Shown here in pieces: positions 42,170 to 51,612 of a DNA stretch of 59,916 nt. Under the pieces are notes generated by a model. That model ran no database searches. It was given only the letters and a program-made list of their open reading frames with translations, and was not told the DNA's origin. How positions within the stretch are numbered: position 1 is the stretch's first letter; each line of letters opens with the position of its first letter. A program made the position numbers and the translations under genes. This stretch comes from an uncultured Muribaculaceae bacterium (GTDB taxonomy: Bacteria > Bacteroidota > Bacteroidia > Bacteroidales > Muribaculaceae), in contig CAMWYR010000010.1 in NCBI GenBank assembly GCA_947178505.1, positions 1-59,916 on the forward strand. The letters run 5' to 3'.

Positions 42170-43018
42170 CTATGATTTTCTCAATGGCAGAATTGCTCCG
42201 TTAAGTTCAGGATTTTCACGAGTCCATATCTCCCAGGCCTCCTCAGCCTGGATGCGCAGCATCTCAATTCCGTTGATTACTGATGCGCCTCGTAGTGCAC
42301 ATCTCCGCATGAATTCAGTCTGAAGCGGATTATACACCATATCAAAACACACATGCGAAGGAGTGAGCCATTGATATGGAATGTCGGGAGCATCGCTTAC
42401 ATTCGGAAACATCCCGACCGGTGTGGCGTTGACGATAAGCAGATTTTGAGCCAGCAGGTCGGAGGTCATATCCTGATACCGAATAATTCGACGGTTTGCG
42501 TTGCTGCTTTCAGAATTCACAGCTGATCTCCTGCTCACGAACGTGGTCTTAATGCCAAGACTTTGAAGAGCGTAGGCCGCCGCCTTAGCCGCTCCTCCCG
42601 TGCCAAGTATCAAGGCCTTTGAGATACCATGATGCAGTAATGGGCTCAAGCTTCGCAAGAAGCCTACCCAGTCGGTGTTGTATCCTTTCAAAATCTTTTT
42701 TCCGGTAGCCGAGCAAGTGTGGAGGGTTACGACATTCACCGCTCCAATCTCCTTTACATCCTGCGAAAGTGCATCAAGTTGCCCAATTATCACTTCTTTT
42801 AGAGGAATAGTTACATTCAGTCCGGTAAGGGCGAGATGATTATTGAGGATATCCGGAAGCTTAGTGATATTTTCCAGCGGCATTAATGTATATGTAGCCG
42901 GAATTTTCTCTTCATTGAATTTTTCATTGAAGAGTGCGGCTGAAAAGGAATGACCAAGAGGGTATCCGATCAGTCCGAATTCATATTTTATATCGCCTTG
43001 GATTTCTCTGTGCATCAT
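42170..43018 (-). CDS. aroE: Shikimate dehydrogenase
   Basis: A 282-residue NADPH-dependent enzyme reducing 3-dehydroshikimate in aromatic amino-acid synthesis. The shikimate-binding elements are LIGYPLGHSFSAALFN and LNVTIPLKE with the catalytic Lys; the NADP loop is LGTGGAAKAAAYAL. GYNTDWVGF is the family motif. Met1 and Met2 are both possible starts. It lies between the M13 peptidase (30 bp upstream) and comEC (3 bp downstream). Confidence 0.94.
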   Translation of the reverse strand: MMHREIQGDIKYEFGLIGYPLGHSFSAALFNEKFNEEKIPATYTLMPLENITKLPDILNNHLALTGLNVTIPLKEVIIGQLDALSQDVKEIGAVNVVTLHTCSATGKKILKGYNTDWVGFLRSLSPLLHHGISKALILGTGGAAKAAAYALQSLGIKTTFVSRRSAVNSESSNANRRIIRYQDMTSDLLAQNLLIVNATPVGMFPNVSDAPDIPYQWLTPSHVCFDMVYNPLQTEFMRRCALRGASVINGIEMLRIQAEEAWEIWTRENPELNGAILPLRKS

Positions 43019-43048
43019 AATTGCAGGTTAGTCGTTGCGCAAAGATTA

Positions 43049-45040
43049 TTACCAGATCACTACTTGTTCGGATGAAGGGCGGTAGAGCTTATCTTCTTCC
43101 GTCACGTTAAAAGCTCTGAAGAACGGCTCAATGTTACGGAGTGTCACGTTGACTCTATTTTCCGCAAGAGAATGGGGATCGGTCTTAGTCCTAACCAGTA
43201 CTTCTTCCGGACGGATATTATTGGCCCAGACGCCCGCGTATGACAGATAGAACCTCTGTAAAGGCGTAAACCCGTCGGTTCCATTCTCGTCGCTTTCAAG
43301 ATCGGGTGTCACGTGGCTAAGAGCCGTGAGTGCAATGCGGAGACCACCCTGATCGGCAATATTCTCACCTAATGTATACTCCCCGTTTGCAGTTACACCC
43401 GGAGCAACTTCCACAGCATTGAACTGCTCAACGAGCTTTGCTGTGAGTGCATTGAAATTCTTCTCGTCTTGCTCTGTCCACCAGTTATTCAGATTGCCTT
43501 CCTTATCAAGCTGGCGTCCGCTATCATCAAATCCGTGAGTCATCTCATGGCCGATCACAACGCCGATGCCACCGTAATTCACGGCATCATCAGCTTCAAT
43601 ATTAAAGAAGGGGGGCTGGAGGATTGCTGCGGGGAAGCATATTTCATTCATCTGAGGAGAATAATAGGCATTAACTGTCTGCGGATACATATGCCACTCA
43701 TCACGGTCAACCGGCTTTGACAACTTTGAGAAATTGTCGCGGGTGAACCACTCAGAAGCTCTCAGAAGATTTTCCATATACGAAAGCGACGGATCAATTT
43801 CTATCTCAGAATAATCCTTCCATTTGTCGGGATATCCAATCTTTGCATTCATTGATGCAAGTTTATCGAGTGCTTTCTCTTTGGTAGCATCCTCCATCCA
43901 TGAAAGTTCAGTGATATGTTTTTTAAGCGACGTTCTTAGATTCTCCACGAGCTTGAGCATATAATCCTTATTTTGCGGAGGGAAATACTTCCCCACGTAA
44001 AGCTGGCCGATGGCCTCTCCGAAGAGGGAGCCGACGGTGCCCTGAGCGCGCTTCCATAAAGGCCTCTTCTCCTCCGTGCCGGACATTACTCTATCGTACA
44101 TCTCAAAGGTGACATCATAGAATGCCTCGCCTAACGCTCCGGCCGAATTGGCCACCGCACCATAGGCCATCATATCCTTAATTTCCTGTTCGGTAAGGGA
44201 GGGAAGATATTCGTTGATAAATGTCAGGAATCGGGGTGACGAAACATTGATATCGCCGATTCCCTTCAAATCCGTAAGACGGAAGATTTCGCGCCAGGGA
44301 ACGGCGGGATAATCTTTCTCCAGCCCTTCGAGCGAATTGATATTATAGGAGAGCATCGGATTCCTGCGTTCCTCCCGCGTTTTCTTATGCCGTGCCATCT
44401 CAGTCTCGACCTTTACTACAGTGTCGGAAATGCGTTGAGCATCCTCTGGAGAGTATCCTGCAAGAGTCATAAGATCCGCTATATACTTTCTGTAGGCGGC
44501 AAGAATCCGGTCATTGTTCTCATTTCTTTCAAGATAATAATCGCGGTCGCCAAGACCGAGACCTGCTTCGGATATATGAAGGATATTCTTTGAAGAATTG
44601 CCGAGATCCGGACCAACTCCGAAGCTAAAGAAGGTGGAATCAATACCCAAGGAAAGCCATGCCACATATTCTGCCAGTTTATCAGATGTGTATTTTTCGA
44701 TACGGCTTAGAATAGGTTTCAGCGGGGCATTTCCTTCGCGAGCAAGTCTTTCAGTGTCCATGCCGAGGGCATAAAGATCTGCAATCTTCTGCGCAATTGA
44801 GCCCTTTACTTTTGCCTCCGGGGTCTCTCCGAGATTTGCGATAAGTTCTTTCACGTTATCTCGTGCTTCTTCGGCAAGAAGATTGAAAACGCCGAATGAT
44901 GCGTATTCTTTCTCGAGGGGGTGAGCTTTTCTCCAACCCCCGGTTGCAAACCGGTAGAAATCATCCCGCGGATTTGCCTCAGTATCAAGATTCTTTACTG
45001 AGATGCCCTTTTTCATACAATTAGAGTGTTCTGATGACAT
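43049..45040 (-). CDS. pepO: M13-family metallopeptidase (PepO/neprilysin type) without signal peptide
   Basis: A 663-residue zinc endopeptidase for oligopeptides. The M13 N-terminal domain begins ANPRDDFYRFATGGW. The catalytic site is VVIGHEMTHGFDDSGR, with the third ligand in ENIADQGGLRIAL. The Asn-Ala-Tyr-Tyr element (VNAYYSPQMNEICFPAAIL) is also present. Many Bacteroidetes members start with a lipoprotein signal, but this one starts MSSEHSNCMKKGISVKN with no hydrophobic stretch, so it is probably cytoplasmic. A second Met at residue 9 is possible and changes nothing. Confidence 0.94.
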   Translation of the reverse strand: MSSEHSNCMKKGISVKNLDTEANPRDDFYRFATGGWRKAHPLEKEYASFGVFNLLAEEARDNVKELIANLGETPEAKVKGSIAQKIADLYALGMDTERLAREGNAPLKPILSRIEKYTSDKLAEYVAWLSLGIDSTFFSFGVGPDLGNSSKNILHISEAGLGLGDRDYYLERNENNDRILAAYRKYIADLMTLAGYSPEDAQRISDTVVKVETEMARHKKTREERRNPMLSYNINSLEGLEKDYPAVPWREIFRLTDLKGIGDINVSSPRFLTFINEYLPSLTEQEIKDMMAYGAVANSAGALGEAFYDVTFEMYDRVMSGTEEKRPLWKRAQGTVGSLFGEAIGQLYVGKYFPPQNKDYMLKLVENLRTSLKKHITELSWMEDATKEKALDKLASMNAKIGYPDKWKDYSEIEIDPSLSYMENLLRASEWFTRDNFSKLSKPVDRDEWHMYPQTVNAYYSPQMNEICFPAAILQPPFFNIEADDAVNYGGIGVVIGHEMTHGFDDSGRQLDKEGNLNNWWTEQDEKNFNALTAKLVEQFNAVEVAPGVTANGEYTLGENIADQGGLRIALTALSHVTPDLESDENGTDGFTPLQRFYLSYAGVWANNIRPEEVLVRTKTDPHSLAENRVNVTLRNIEPFFRAFNVTEEDKLYRPSSEQVVIW

Positions 45041-45107
45041 AGTCTTCTATTAGAGTTTATTGATAGTGATTAACAGATAATGAGATTATAAGATTGATGC
45101 CCCGGAG

Positions 45108-47057
45108 TTACTTTCTCAGCGACTCGAGATTTTCTGATTCTTCCTCCCATTCCGTCATGGTAGTCTCAAGGTCCTTTCTGAGAGAATCATAATTTCCGAG
45201 AGTGTCTGAGCTGACATCTCCTCCGGCAATTTTCTGTTCGGCCTCGGAAAGAAGGTTCTCGAGCGACTCTATTTTTTCTTCGAGCATCTTTACTTTCTTT
45301 TCCGCCCGACTTATAGCTTTCGCTTTCTCCTTCTGCTCGGCATAACTTAGTTTTGACTCCTTTACCGGGGGAGTACTCACCGGATTTTCCACCGGAGCAT
45401 CTCCGGAAGGACGTTTTTCTAATTTAGAAAGTTCAAGTTCCTGAAGGGATGAAAGCTTCTTTTTTTCAAGAAATTCATAAATGCCTCCGAGATTCTCGCG
45501 AACGCGACCGTTACCGAATTCGTAGACCTTGTCCACAAGCCCGTCAAGGAAATAACGGTCATGGCTTACGATTATGACAGTACCGTTAAAATCGCGTATT
45601 GCCTCTTTGAGAATATCTTTCGTCCGGATGTCAAGGTGATTGGTCGGCTCATCAAGAATAAGAAAGTTAACGGGTTCGAGGAGCAGCTTAATCATTGCCA
45701 GACGGGTTTTCTCACCCCCTGACAACACTTTCACCTTCTTTTCAGAGGCTTCTCCTCCGAACATGAAAGCGCCCAGAATATCACGCACCTTCGTTCGCAG
45801 GTCTCCCGTGGCAACATTATCGATAGTTTCAAAGACGGTAAGCTCACCGTCAAGAAGTTGTGCCTGATTTTGGGCGAAATAACCTATCTGAACGTTATGG
45901 CCAACCTTCAGCGTTCCTGTAAAGGGGATTTCTCCCATTATACACTTCACCATTGTCGACTTACCTTCACCATTTTTACCGACGAAAGCCACTTTCTCAC
46001 CGCGTCGGATAGTGAATTCGGCATGGTCAAACACCTGATGATCTCCATACGCCTTACCTACATTCTCCAAAATCAACGGATAATCTCCTGTGCGGGAAGC
46101 GGGAGGGAATTTGAGCCTCAGACGTGAATTGTCTACTTCATCCACCTCTATAGGAACTATTTTTTCAAGTTGCTTAAGACGACTCTGAACCTGGTTGGCC
46201 TTTGTGGCTTGATAGCGGAAACGCTCCACGAAAGCTTCGATATCTGCTATCTGCTTCTGCTGATTCTCATAGGCCCGGCGCTGCTGCTCAACGCGCTCCT
46301 TCCTTAATTCTACGAAACGCGAATAGTTCACCTTGTAGTCATAAGCCTTTCCGCAGGAAATCTCGATTGTACGTTTAGTTACATTATCAAGGAAAGCACG
46401 GTCGTGGCTGACAAGAACGACAGCTTTGGCCTTTGTCTGAAGAAACTGTTCGAGCCATTGGATAGATTCAATATCAAGGTGGTTGGTTGGCTCATCAAGA
46501 AGCAGCACATCAGGACGACGTAATAATATTTTTGCTAATTCGATACGCATCCTCCATCCCCCCGAAAAAACCTTGGTCGCACGGTCAAAGTCGTCGCGCG
46601 AGAAGCCGAGTCCGATCAGGGTTGATTCGATTTCTGCCTGCATATCATTCAGCCCCGACATCTCAATGCGTTCGTTGAGGAAAGTGAGTCGGTCGATCAG
46701 TGCAATGTATTCCTCAGATTCAAAGTCGGTGGCGTTTGCAATCTGCTGAGTCACCCTGTCTGCTTCCTCTTTAAGGGAAGTCTTGTCGGCGAATGCTTTC
46801 TTAACTTCATTCATCAGCGTGGTGTCGTCGGCCAGTTCCATCTGCTGCGGAAGATATCCGAGCGTAAGATCGTTGGGTTTACCGATTGAGCCGGAAGTAG
46901 GAGAGCAATATCCTGCCAGAATTTTCAATAAGGTTGACTTGCCGGCACCATTTTTACCGGTTAGGGCAATCTTATCATTGTCGTTAATGACAAAACTTAT
47001 ATTTGAAAAGAGTGGGCGTGCTGAAAATTCAACACCCAGATCATTAATCGATACCAT
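45108..47057 (-). CDS. ABC-F family ATPase (ribosome-associated)
   Basis: A 649-residue protein with two ABC domains and no membrane part. The first has GKNGAGKSTLLKIL, FSGGWRMRIELAK and LLLDEPTNHLD. The second has GKNGEGKSTMVKCI, LSGGEKTRLAMIK and LILDEPTNHLD. The interdomain linker is the charged helical P-site tRNA-interaction motif region (ELRKERVEQQRRAYENQQK). A C-terminal coiled coil (about 565-649) resembles Uup/YdiF. ABC-F proteins act on the ribosome in translation factor or resistance roles. The chromosomal housekeeping context favours a translation factor. It is 67 bp upstream of the M13 gene. Confidence 0.92.
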   Translation of the reverse strand: MVSINDLGVEFSARPLFSNISFVINDNDKIALTGKNGAGKSTLLKILAGYCSPTSGSIGKPNDLTLGYLPQQMELADDTTLMNEVKKAFADKTSLKEEADRVTQQIANATDFESEEYIALIDRLTFLNERIEMSGLNDMQAEIESTLIGLGFSRDDFDRATKVFSGGWRMRIELAKILLRRPDVLLLDEPTNHLDIESIQWLEQFLQTKAKAVVLVSHDRAFLDNVTKRTIEISCGKAYDYKVNYSRFVELRKERVEQQRRAYENQQKQIADIEAFVERFRYQATKANQVQSRLKQLEKIVPIEVDEVDNSRLRLKFPPASRTGDYPLILENVGKAYGDHQVFDHAEFTIRRGEKVAFVGKNGEGKSTMVKCIMGEIPFTGTLKVGHNVQIGYFAQNQAQLLDGELTVFETIDNVATGDLRTKVRDILGAFMFGGEASEKKVKVLSGGEKTRLAMIKLLLEPVNFLILDEPTNHLDIRTKDILKEAIRDFNGTVIIVSHDRYFLDGLVDKVYEFGNGRVRENLGGIYEFLEKKKLSSLQELELSKLEKRPSGDAPVENPVSTPPVKESKLSYAEQKEKAKAISRAEKKVKMLEEKIESLENLLSEAEQKIAGGDVSSDTLGNYDSLRKDLETTMTEWEEESENLESLRK

Positions 47058-47149
47058 GTAACAAATTTAATGAAAAATCATGAGATTCGGCGTGCTTCCG
47101 ATGTAAAAAACGATAAGGAAGATATTTTCTTCCGGTTATGCGCAATATC

Positions 47150-49141
47150 TCACTCAGCGTTTTCGTCGTGATGTGCATAAGGAGCATCATTTGATTCTTC
47201 ACGATTACGGGAATGATCAATATAAGCGTGCATCATCCGGAAGAATTTATGATGTCCGAGTGTCTGCATATTACCAATAATGATTAACTTCATGCGTGCA
47301 CGGGTGATGGCAACATTCATACGTCTGTAATCACGTAAAAATCCAATATCACCCTTTTCATTTGAGCGCACGAGGGAAATGATCACTATATCACTTTCTC
47401 TTCCCTGAAACCCGTCAACAGTGTTGACGGTAATAAGTTTCCGAATCAGCTTAAAATCGGGCGAGTGCTTAATGAGTTTTCTAAGATACCCGACCTGTGC
47501 CTTATATGGCGAGATCACGGAGATATCAATTTTTTCCTCAAGCACACGCTTGATTCCGATCTTTTTGAGATAGTCAAGAAGCACGCTGATCGTGAGAAGT
47601 GCTTCGTCGACATTAACGCGGCCACCGTTAGGCCCCCAAAGTTTCTCGGCATACGTTTCGGCCTCGCCACTTTCATTTTCCTTCTCTGAATATGATGAAT
47701 CCGAAATCGCTGAAGCCATCCGGGACGTATCTACCCATTCTACTGCGGAGTCCAGATCAAGAATGCTTCTGTCGGCTACTTCTCGGGCTGCCTCCATCTT
47801 TCCCTGATAAAACCAACGGTTTGGGAACTCCATTATCTCGCTTCTCATTCTGTACTGTACTGTAAGAAGTGATACGGATTCCGGATGGAAATCGGCAATA
47901 CGTTCCATTAACGATACTGAGAGACCTTGACGGAACGCTTCATAACTTTTTACGGTAGGAGGTAACTGGTAATGGTCACCCGCGAGAATAACGCGTCCTG
48001 CCTTATCTATCGGAATCCAGGAGGCGGCTTCAAGTGCCTGTGCAGCCTCATCAATAAATAGTGATGAGAATTTCATTCCGGCAAGCACCTTATGTCCGCT
48101 ACCCACCAAAGTAGCTGCAATGACGCGTGCCTCCCGGAAAATATCATTGTTGATCCTGAATTCGAGTTCGGTCGCACGCGCTTTCAGCCGGTCGAGTTTC
48201 TGATGTATGCTGTCGGTGCGTCGTCGTGAACTTCTAATCTCCCTTATGGCCTTACGTATACTCCAGAGATCTGCATAGTCTGGATGAGATTCAAATCGAC
48301 GTTCATAAGTAGAGGCAAGCATTCGGTCTGTAACCCTTGAAGGATTGCCTATCCTTAGCACATTAATGCCGCGCTCAGCAAGACGCTCGCAGATAAGATC
48401 TACAGCAGAATTGCTCTGGGCGCATACAAGCACTTGACTTTCTTTGCGTAGAGTCTCATATATTGCCTCTACTAATGCGGTTGTTTTCCCGGTTCCGGGA
48501 GGGCCATGAACGATAGCAACATCTTTTGCCCGCAACACATTGTTCACAGCAAGTTGTTGGGAGCGATTAAGGTAAGAGAGGGTTATATCCGGTACTTTAT
48601 ATTCTTCCGGAACCCTTCGGGAATAGATAAGGTCACGGAGCTCTCCAAGTCGGCCCCTGGCATTTTCGAGTCGAGTCAGTGTATCAAACATCATCTTATA
48701 GGATGTTTCATCGAACGATAACATTATTCCCAATTCCCCGTTGGAAGAGGTATTATCCATCATGGAAGTTTCAGAGACGATCACTCCTATATGCCCGTCT
48801 CTTACGTAGCTGATAGTTCCATTGAAGATGATATTTATTTTCCCATCGTCACGCAGCCGGAAGAATGATACGGGGCGTCCATATTCAAAGTGTCTGTCAT
48901 CATCGTCTTCCTCTTCAGAGGAGAATGCCACTTCAAGTATCCGCTGATTTAACGAATTATAAAAATTCCGGCTCCACGCAACAGGAAACTTGGCTACACC
49001 TCTTTCAACCAAGCGCTCTACGCCAACCTTATCCACAGCTTCGGAAAAACTTTTCTTTTCCTGTTCGTACTCAATTGTGAGAAGACGCCGTTGCTCAATT
49101 ATGAAATGAGATGCATTTCTATTAATGATTTTTCGTGACAT
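47150..49141 (-). CDS. SF1 helicase, UPF1/IGHMBP2-like
   Basis: A 663-residue superfamily 1 helicase. Walker A GPPGTGKTTALVEA is near residue 210, motif II is LFIDEAAQALEAAS, motif III is ILAGDHYQLPPTV, motif V is VNTVDGFQGRESDIVIISLV and motif VI is MNVAITRAR. The N-terminal 190 residues include a beta-barrel-like 1B region (FFRLRDDGKINIIFNGTISY). The family unwinds DNA or RNA 5' to 3'. The bacterial role is uncertain. It lies 92 bp upstream of the ABC-F gene and ends in His/Asp-rich residues. Confidence 0.92.
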   Translation of the reverse strand: MSRKIINRNASHFIIEQRRLLTIEYEQEKKSFSEAVDKVGVERLVERGVAKFPVAWSRNFYNSLNQRILEVAFSSEEEDDDDRHFEYGRPVSFFRLRDDGKINIIFNGTISYVRDGHIGVIVSETSMMDNTSSNGELGIMLSFDETSYKMMFDTLTRLENARGRLGELRDLIYSRRVPEEYKVPDITLSYLNRSQQLAVNNVLRAKDVAIVHGPPGTGKTTALVEAIYETLRKESQVLVCAQSNSAVDLICERLAERGINVLRIGNPSRVTDRMLASTYERRFESHPDYADLWSIRKAIREIRSSRRRTDSIHQKLDRLKARATELEFRINNDIFREARVIAATLVGSGHKVLAGMKFSSLFIDEAAQALEAASWIPIDKAGRVILAGDHYQLPPTVKSYEAFRQGLSVSLMERIADFHPESVSLLTVQYRMRSEIMEFPNRWFYQGKMEAAREVADRSILDLDSAVEWVDTSRMASAISDSSYSEKENESGEAETYAEKLWGPNGGRVNVDEALLTISVLLDYLKKIGIKRVLEEKIDISVISPYKAQVGYLRKLIKHSPDFKLIRKLITVNTVDGFQGRESDIVIISLVRSNEKGDIGFLRDYRRMNVAITRARMKLIIIGNMQTLGHHKFFRMMHAYIDHSRNREESNDAPYAHHDENAE

Positions 49142-49234
49142 AAAGATCAGTCGTTATCCTTTGCTCTCATTAATATTATAGAAAGCGCGGGATAGGGGGA
49201 TTGATATTAAACTTAATGGCCGGGCAAGATAAAG

Positions 49235-49272
49235 ACACTGAAAAAGGAGGCACACGGCCTCCTTTTCAGTGT
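49235..49272 (-). terminator. Terminator of the sigma-factor gene
   Basis: ACACTGAAAAAGGAGG (49235-49250) pairs with CCTCCTTTTCAGTGT (49258-49272) with one bulged A. The T tract on the minus strand is short (CTTTATC), so strength is uncertain. Confidence 0.68.
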
Positions 49273-49322
49273 TCAATCAACAATTTCAAAAAGCTGACAA
49301 AACAAACTTGCGTCAGTCTGTA

Positions 49323-49832
49323 TCAATAAGCGTAGTCCTGAAGCTGCTCGCGAAGTTTCTTGCGGGCACAGAAGATACGGCTTTTAATCGTACCGAGGGG
49401 GAGATTGAGTTTTTCTGCGATCTCGTTGTACTTATAACCGGCAACGAACATGTTGAACGGAATACGATACTCATCAGAGAATGAGTTGAGAGCCACAGTG
49501 ATTTCTTCAACAGCATAAGCGCCTTCCGGAGTCTCAAGACCTGAGTCCTGGCTTATGTTGAGGTGATAGAGATCTTCAGTCTGGTCAATAACAGTAGCCT
49601 TTCTTACGTTCTGGCGATAGTTATTGATGAAGATGTTGCGCATGATGGTGAAGATCCAGCCCTTGAAGTTGACATTGTCAACGTATTTATCTTCATTGCT
49701 GAGCGCTTTGAGAGTAGTGTCCTGAAGGAGATCCTCAGCCTGCTCACGATCTGTGGTGAGCTGATATGCGAAATTGAGAAGATTGCTCTGAAGACCAATA
49801 ATGCGTTCTTCGAATGACTTGTTTGCTTTCAT
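49323..49832 (-). CDS. ECF-type RNA polymerase sigma factor
   Basis: A 169-residue sigma-70-family factor with region 2 (LLNFAYQLTTDREQAEDLLQ, then FKGWIFTIMRNIFINNYR) and region 4 (YRIPFNMFVAGYKYNEIAEK, then PLGTIKSRIFCARKKLREQL). The acidic linker in between is short. No anti-sigma gene is adjacent, so control could be transcriptional or by an unlinked partner. The start at 49832 (MKANKSFEERI) is preferred over 49874, whose extension is Asn-rich and non-conserved. The gene stands alone between terminators and a divergent DEAD-box gene. Confidence 0.93.
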   Translation of the reverse strand: MKANKSFEERIIGLQSNLLNFAYQLTTDREQAEDLLQDTTLKALSNEDKYVDNVNFKGWIFTIMRNIFINNYRQNVRKATVIDQTEDLYHLNISQDSGLETPEGAYAVEEITVALNSFSDEYRIPFNMFVAGYKYNEIAEKLNLPLGTIKSRIFCARKKLREQLQDYAY

Positions 49833-50057
49833 GATTGTGCTTTTTGAGTTGTTATTGTTTGTTGTATTGAACACTTATATAACAAGGCGTTTATTCAAAT
49901 TGTTCTGAATGTTTGAAAAAAAAATCTATAATTTTGTAAAACATTGAACTGCAATAAAATAAAATTAAGATATTTAGTAAAGTCCTCCTTAAATATACTT
50001 GTAAATTGCCTTATTGACTCGGCAGCTTTTTTATATGTCTAAAGATTTCAGCTCAAA

Positions 50058-50091
50058 TTGCCTGTTAAGTGAGGAAAATAAAGTAACTTTG
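50058..50091 (+). promoter_or_regulatory. Possible promoter of the DEAD-box helicase gene
   Basis: TAACTTTG (50084-50091) matches the -7 consensus. TTG (50058-50060) lies 23 bases upstream, a longer spacer than the 20 seen elsewhere. The leader would be about 17 bases. Confidence 0.5.
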
Positions 50092-50113
50092 CAGTAGAAA
50101 ACCTAAATAAGAT

Positions 50114-51577
50114 ATGGCAAAGAGATTTGACGAATTGCTGACAAATGATGATGTGCTCGATGGCTTATGGGATATGCACTTTGATGAATGCACCCCGATT
50201 CAGGAGCAGACAATTCCTATAGTGCTTGACGGGCGCGACCTTCTGGCTTGTGCTCAGACCGGAACGGGAAAAACGGCAGCATATCTGCTGCCGGTGATCG
50301 ACCGCCTTGCCGAAGGTGGTTTCCCTGAAGATGCGATCAACTGTATTGTGATGGCTCCTACGCGAGAACTTGCCCAGCAGATCGATAGGCAGTTGCAGGG
50401 TTTTGCATATTTCATGCCCGTAAGCAGTATTGCAATTTACGGAGGCACTGACGGCTACACTTATGAACAACAGAGAAAAGGACTTAAAATGGGAGCCGAT
50501 GTAGTTATCGCTACTCCGGGGCGCCTTCTTGCGCATCTGAGCATGGGATATGCCGACCTGAGTAAAACATCGTTCTTTATACTTGATGAGGCCGATCGAA
50601 TGCTTGATATGGGTTTCTTTGATGATATAATGCAGATATTCTCTCAGCTCCCCCGGAACGTTCAGGTGCTCCTTTTTTCAGCCACGATGCCCCCGAAGAT
50701 TCAGAAACTTGCCGGTAATATCCTCAAAAATCCGGCTGAGATTAAACTTGCTGTTTCGAAACCGGCAGAAAAGATAAAGCAGTCGTGCTACGTTTGCTAT
50801 GAAAATCAGAAGCTCCCGATATTGCAGTCGATATTCTCGCAAGAGCAATTCCGGAAAGTCATTTTGTTCTCTTCGTCAAAACTGAAGGTAAAGACACTCG
50901 CACGCGAGTTAAGAAAACTTAACATCAAAGTAGGCGAGATGCATTCAGACCTCGACCAGACTAAGCGAGAGGACGTTATGCTGGATTTCAAGGCGGGCAA
51001 GTTAAATGTGATTGTCGCTACCGATATCATTTCCCGTGGAATTGATATTGAAGACATTGAGCTCGTGATCAATTACGATGTGCCACGCGATCCGGAAGAT
51101 TATGTGCATCGAATCGGTCGTACGGCCCGTGCCGATCGCGACGGCAGGGCCGTTACCTTTGCTTCCAATGAGGATTTTATACGTCTCTCAAGAATAGAGA
51201 GATTGCTTGAGAAGCCGATTCCTAAGGAATCCGTACCGGAAAATCTCGGAAAGGCTCCGGAGTATGGGGGCTGTTCAAAACGGATACGAATTAATAATTC
51301 CTCTAAAGGTAAAAAGAATTTAACTTCAGTTAAGAAATCCTCTTCAGGCAGAGGTAGATCCGGGAATCGGAATCAGGGTGACGAGAAATCTCAAACAGCC
51401 GTAAAAAGAAATCTGCAAACGACTGTTGAAATGAACCGTCAACCGGCTACCGAAGCGAATGCCGGAATGCATGAGTATGTGAAAGTCCAGACAGCGGTTG
51501 ATCGGAATATCCCGCCTGCGGTTGACACGAATAAAAAGAAACGGCGCAGGTATTGCCGCTCCAATAAAAATAAATAA
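50114..51577 (+). CDS. DEAD-box RNA helicase
   Basis: A 487-residue RNA helicase. Q motif CTPIQEQTIPIVL, motif I AQTGTGKT near residue 47, Ia APTRELAQQ, II LDEADRMLDMG, III SATMPP, and the second RecA domain ending YVHRIGRTARADRDG. From about residue 390 the tail is Lys/Arg/Ser-rich with an irregular repeat of the form TAVxRN...VxxN, ending KKKRRRYCRSNKNK. This basic tail should bind RNA. DEAD-box proteins of this kind help ribosome assembly or cold adaptation. The next gene starts 35 bp downstream. Confidence 0.94.
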   Translation: MAKRFDELLTNDDVLDGLWDMHFDECTPIQEQTIPIVLDGRDLLACAQTGTGKTAAYLLPVIDRLAEGGFPEDAINCIVMAPTRELAQQIDRQLQGFAYFMPVSSIAIYGGTDGYTYEQQRKGLKMGADVVIATPGRLLAHLSMGYADLSKTSFFILDEADRMLDMGFFDDIMQIFSQLPRNVQVLLFSATMPPKIQKLAGNILKNPAEIKLAVSKPAEKIKQSCYVCYENQKLPILQSIFSQEQFRKVILFSSSKLKVKTLARELRKLNIKVGEMHSDLDQTKREDVMLDFKAGKLNVIVATDIISRGIDIEDIELVINYDVPRDPEDYVHRIGRTARADRDGRAVTFASNEDFIRLSRIERLLEKPIPKESVPENLGKAPEYGGCSKRIRINNSSKGKKNLTSVKKSSSGRGRSGNRNQGDEKSQTAVKRNLQTTVEMNRQPATEANAGMHEYVKVQTAVDRNIPPAVDTNKKKRRRYCRSNKNK

Positions 51578-51612
51578 ACTCGGGGAGATTCCCTCGATAA
51601 CTGATAATTATT

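Noticed and set aside
47062-47069. TAAATTTG promoter box just upstream of the ABC-F gene
   Set aside because: No TTG at a suitable distance, and it would start transcription at the ATG itself.
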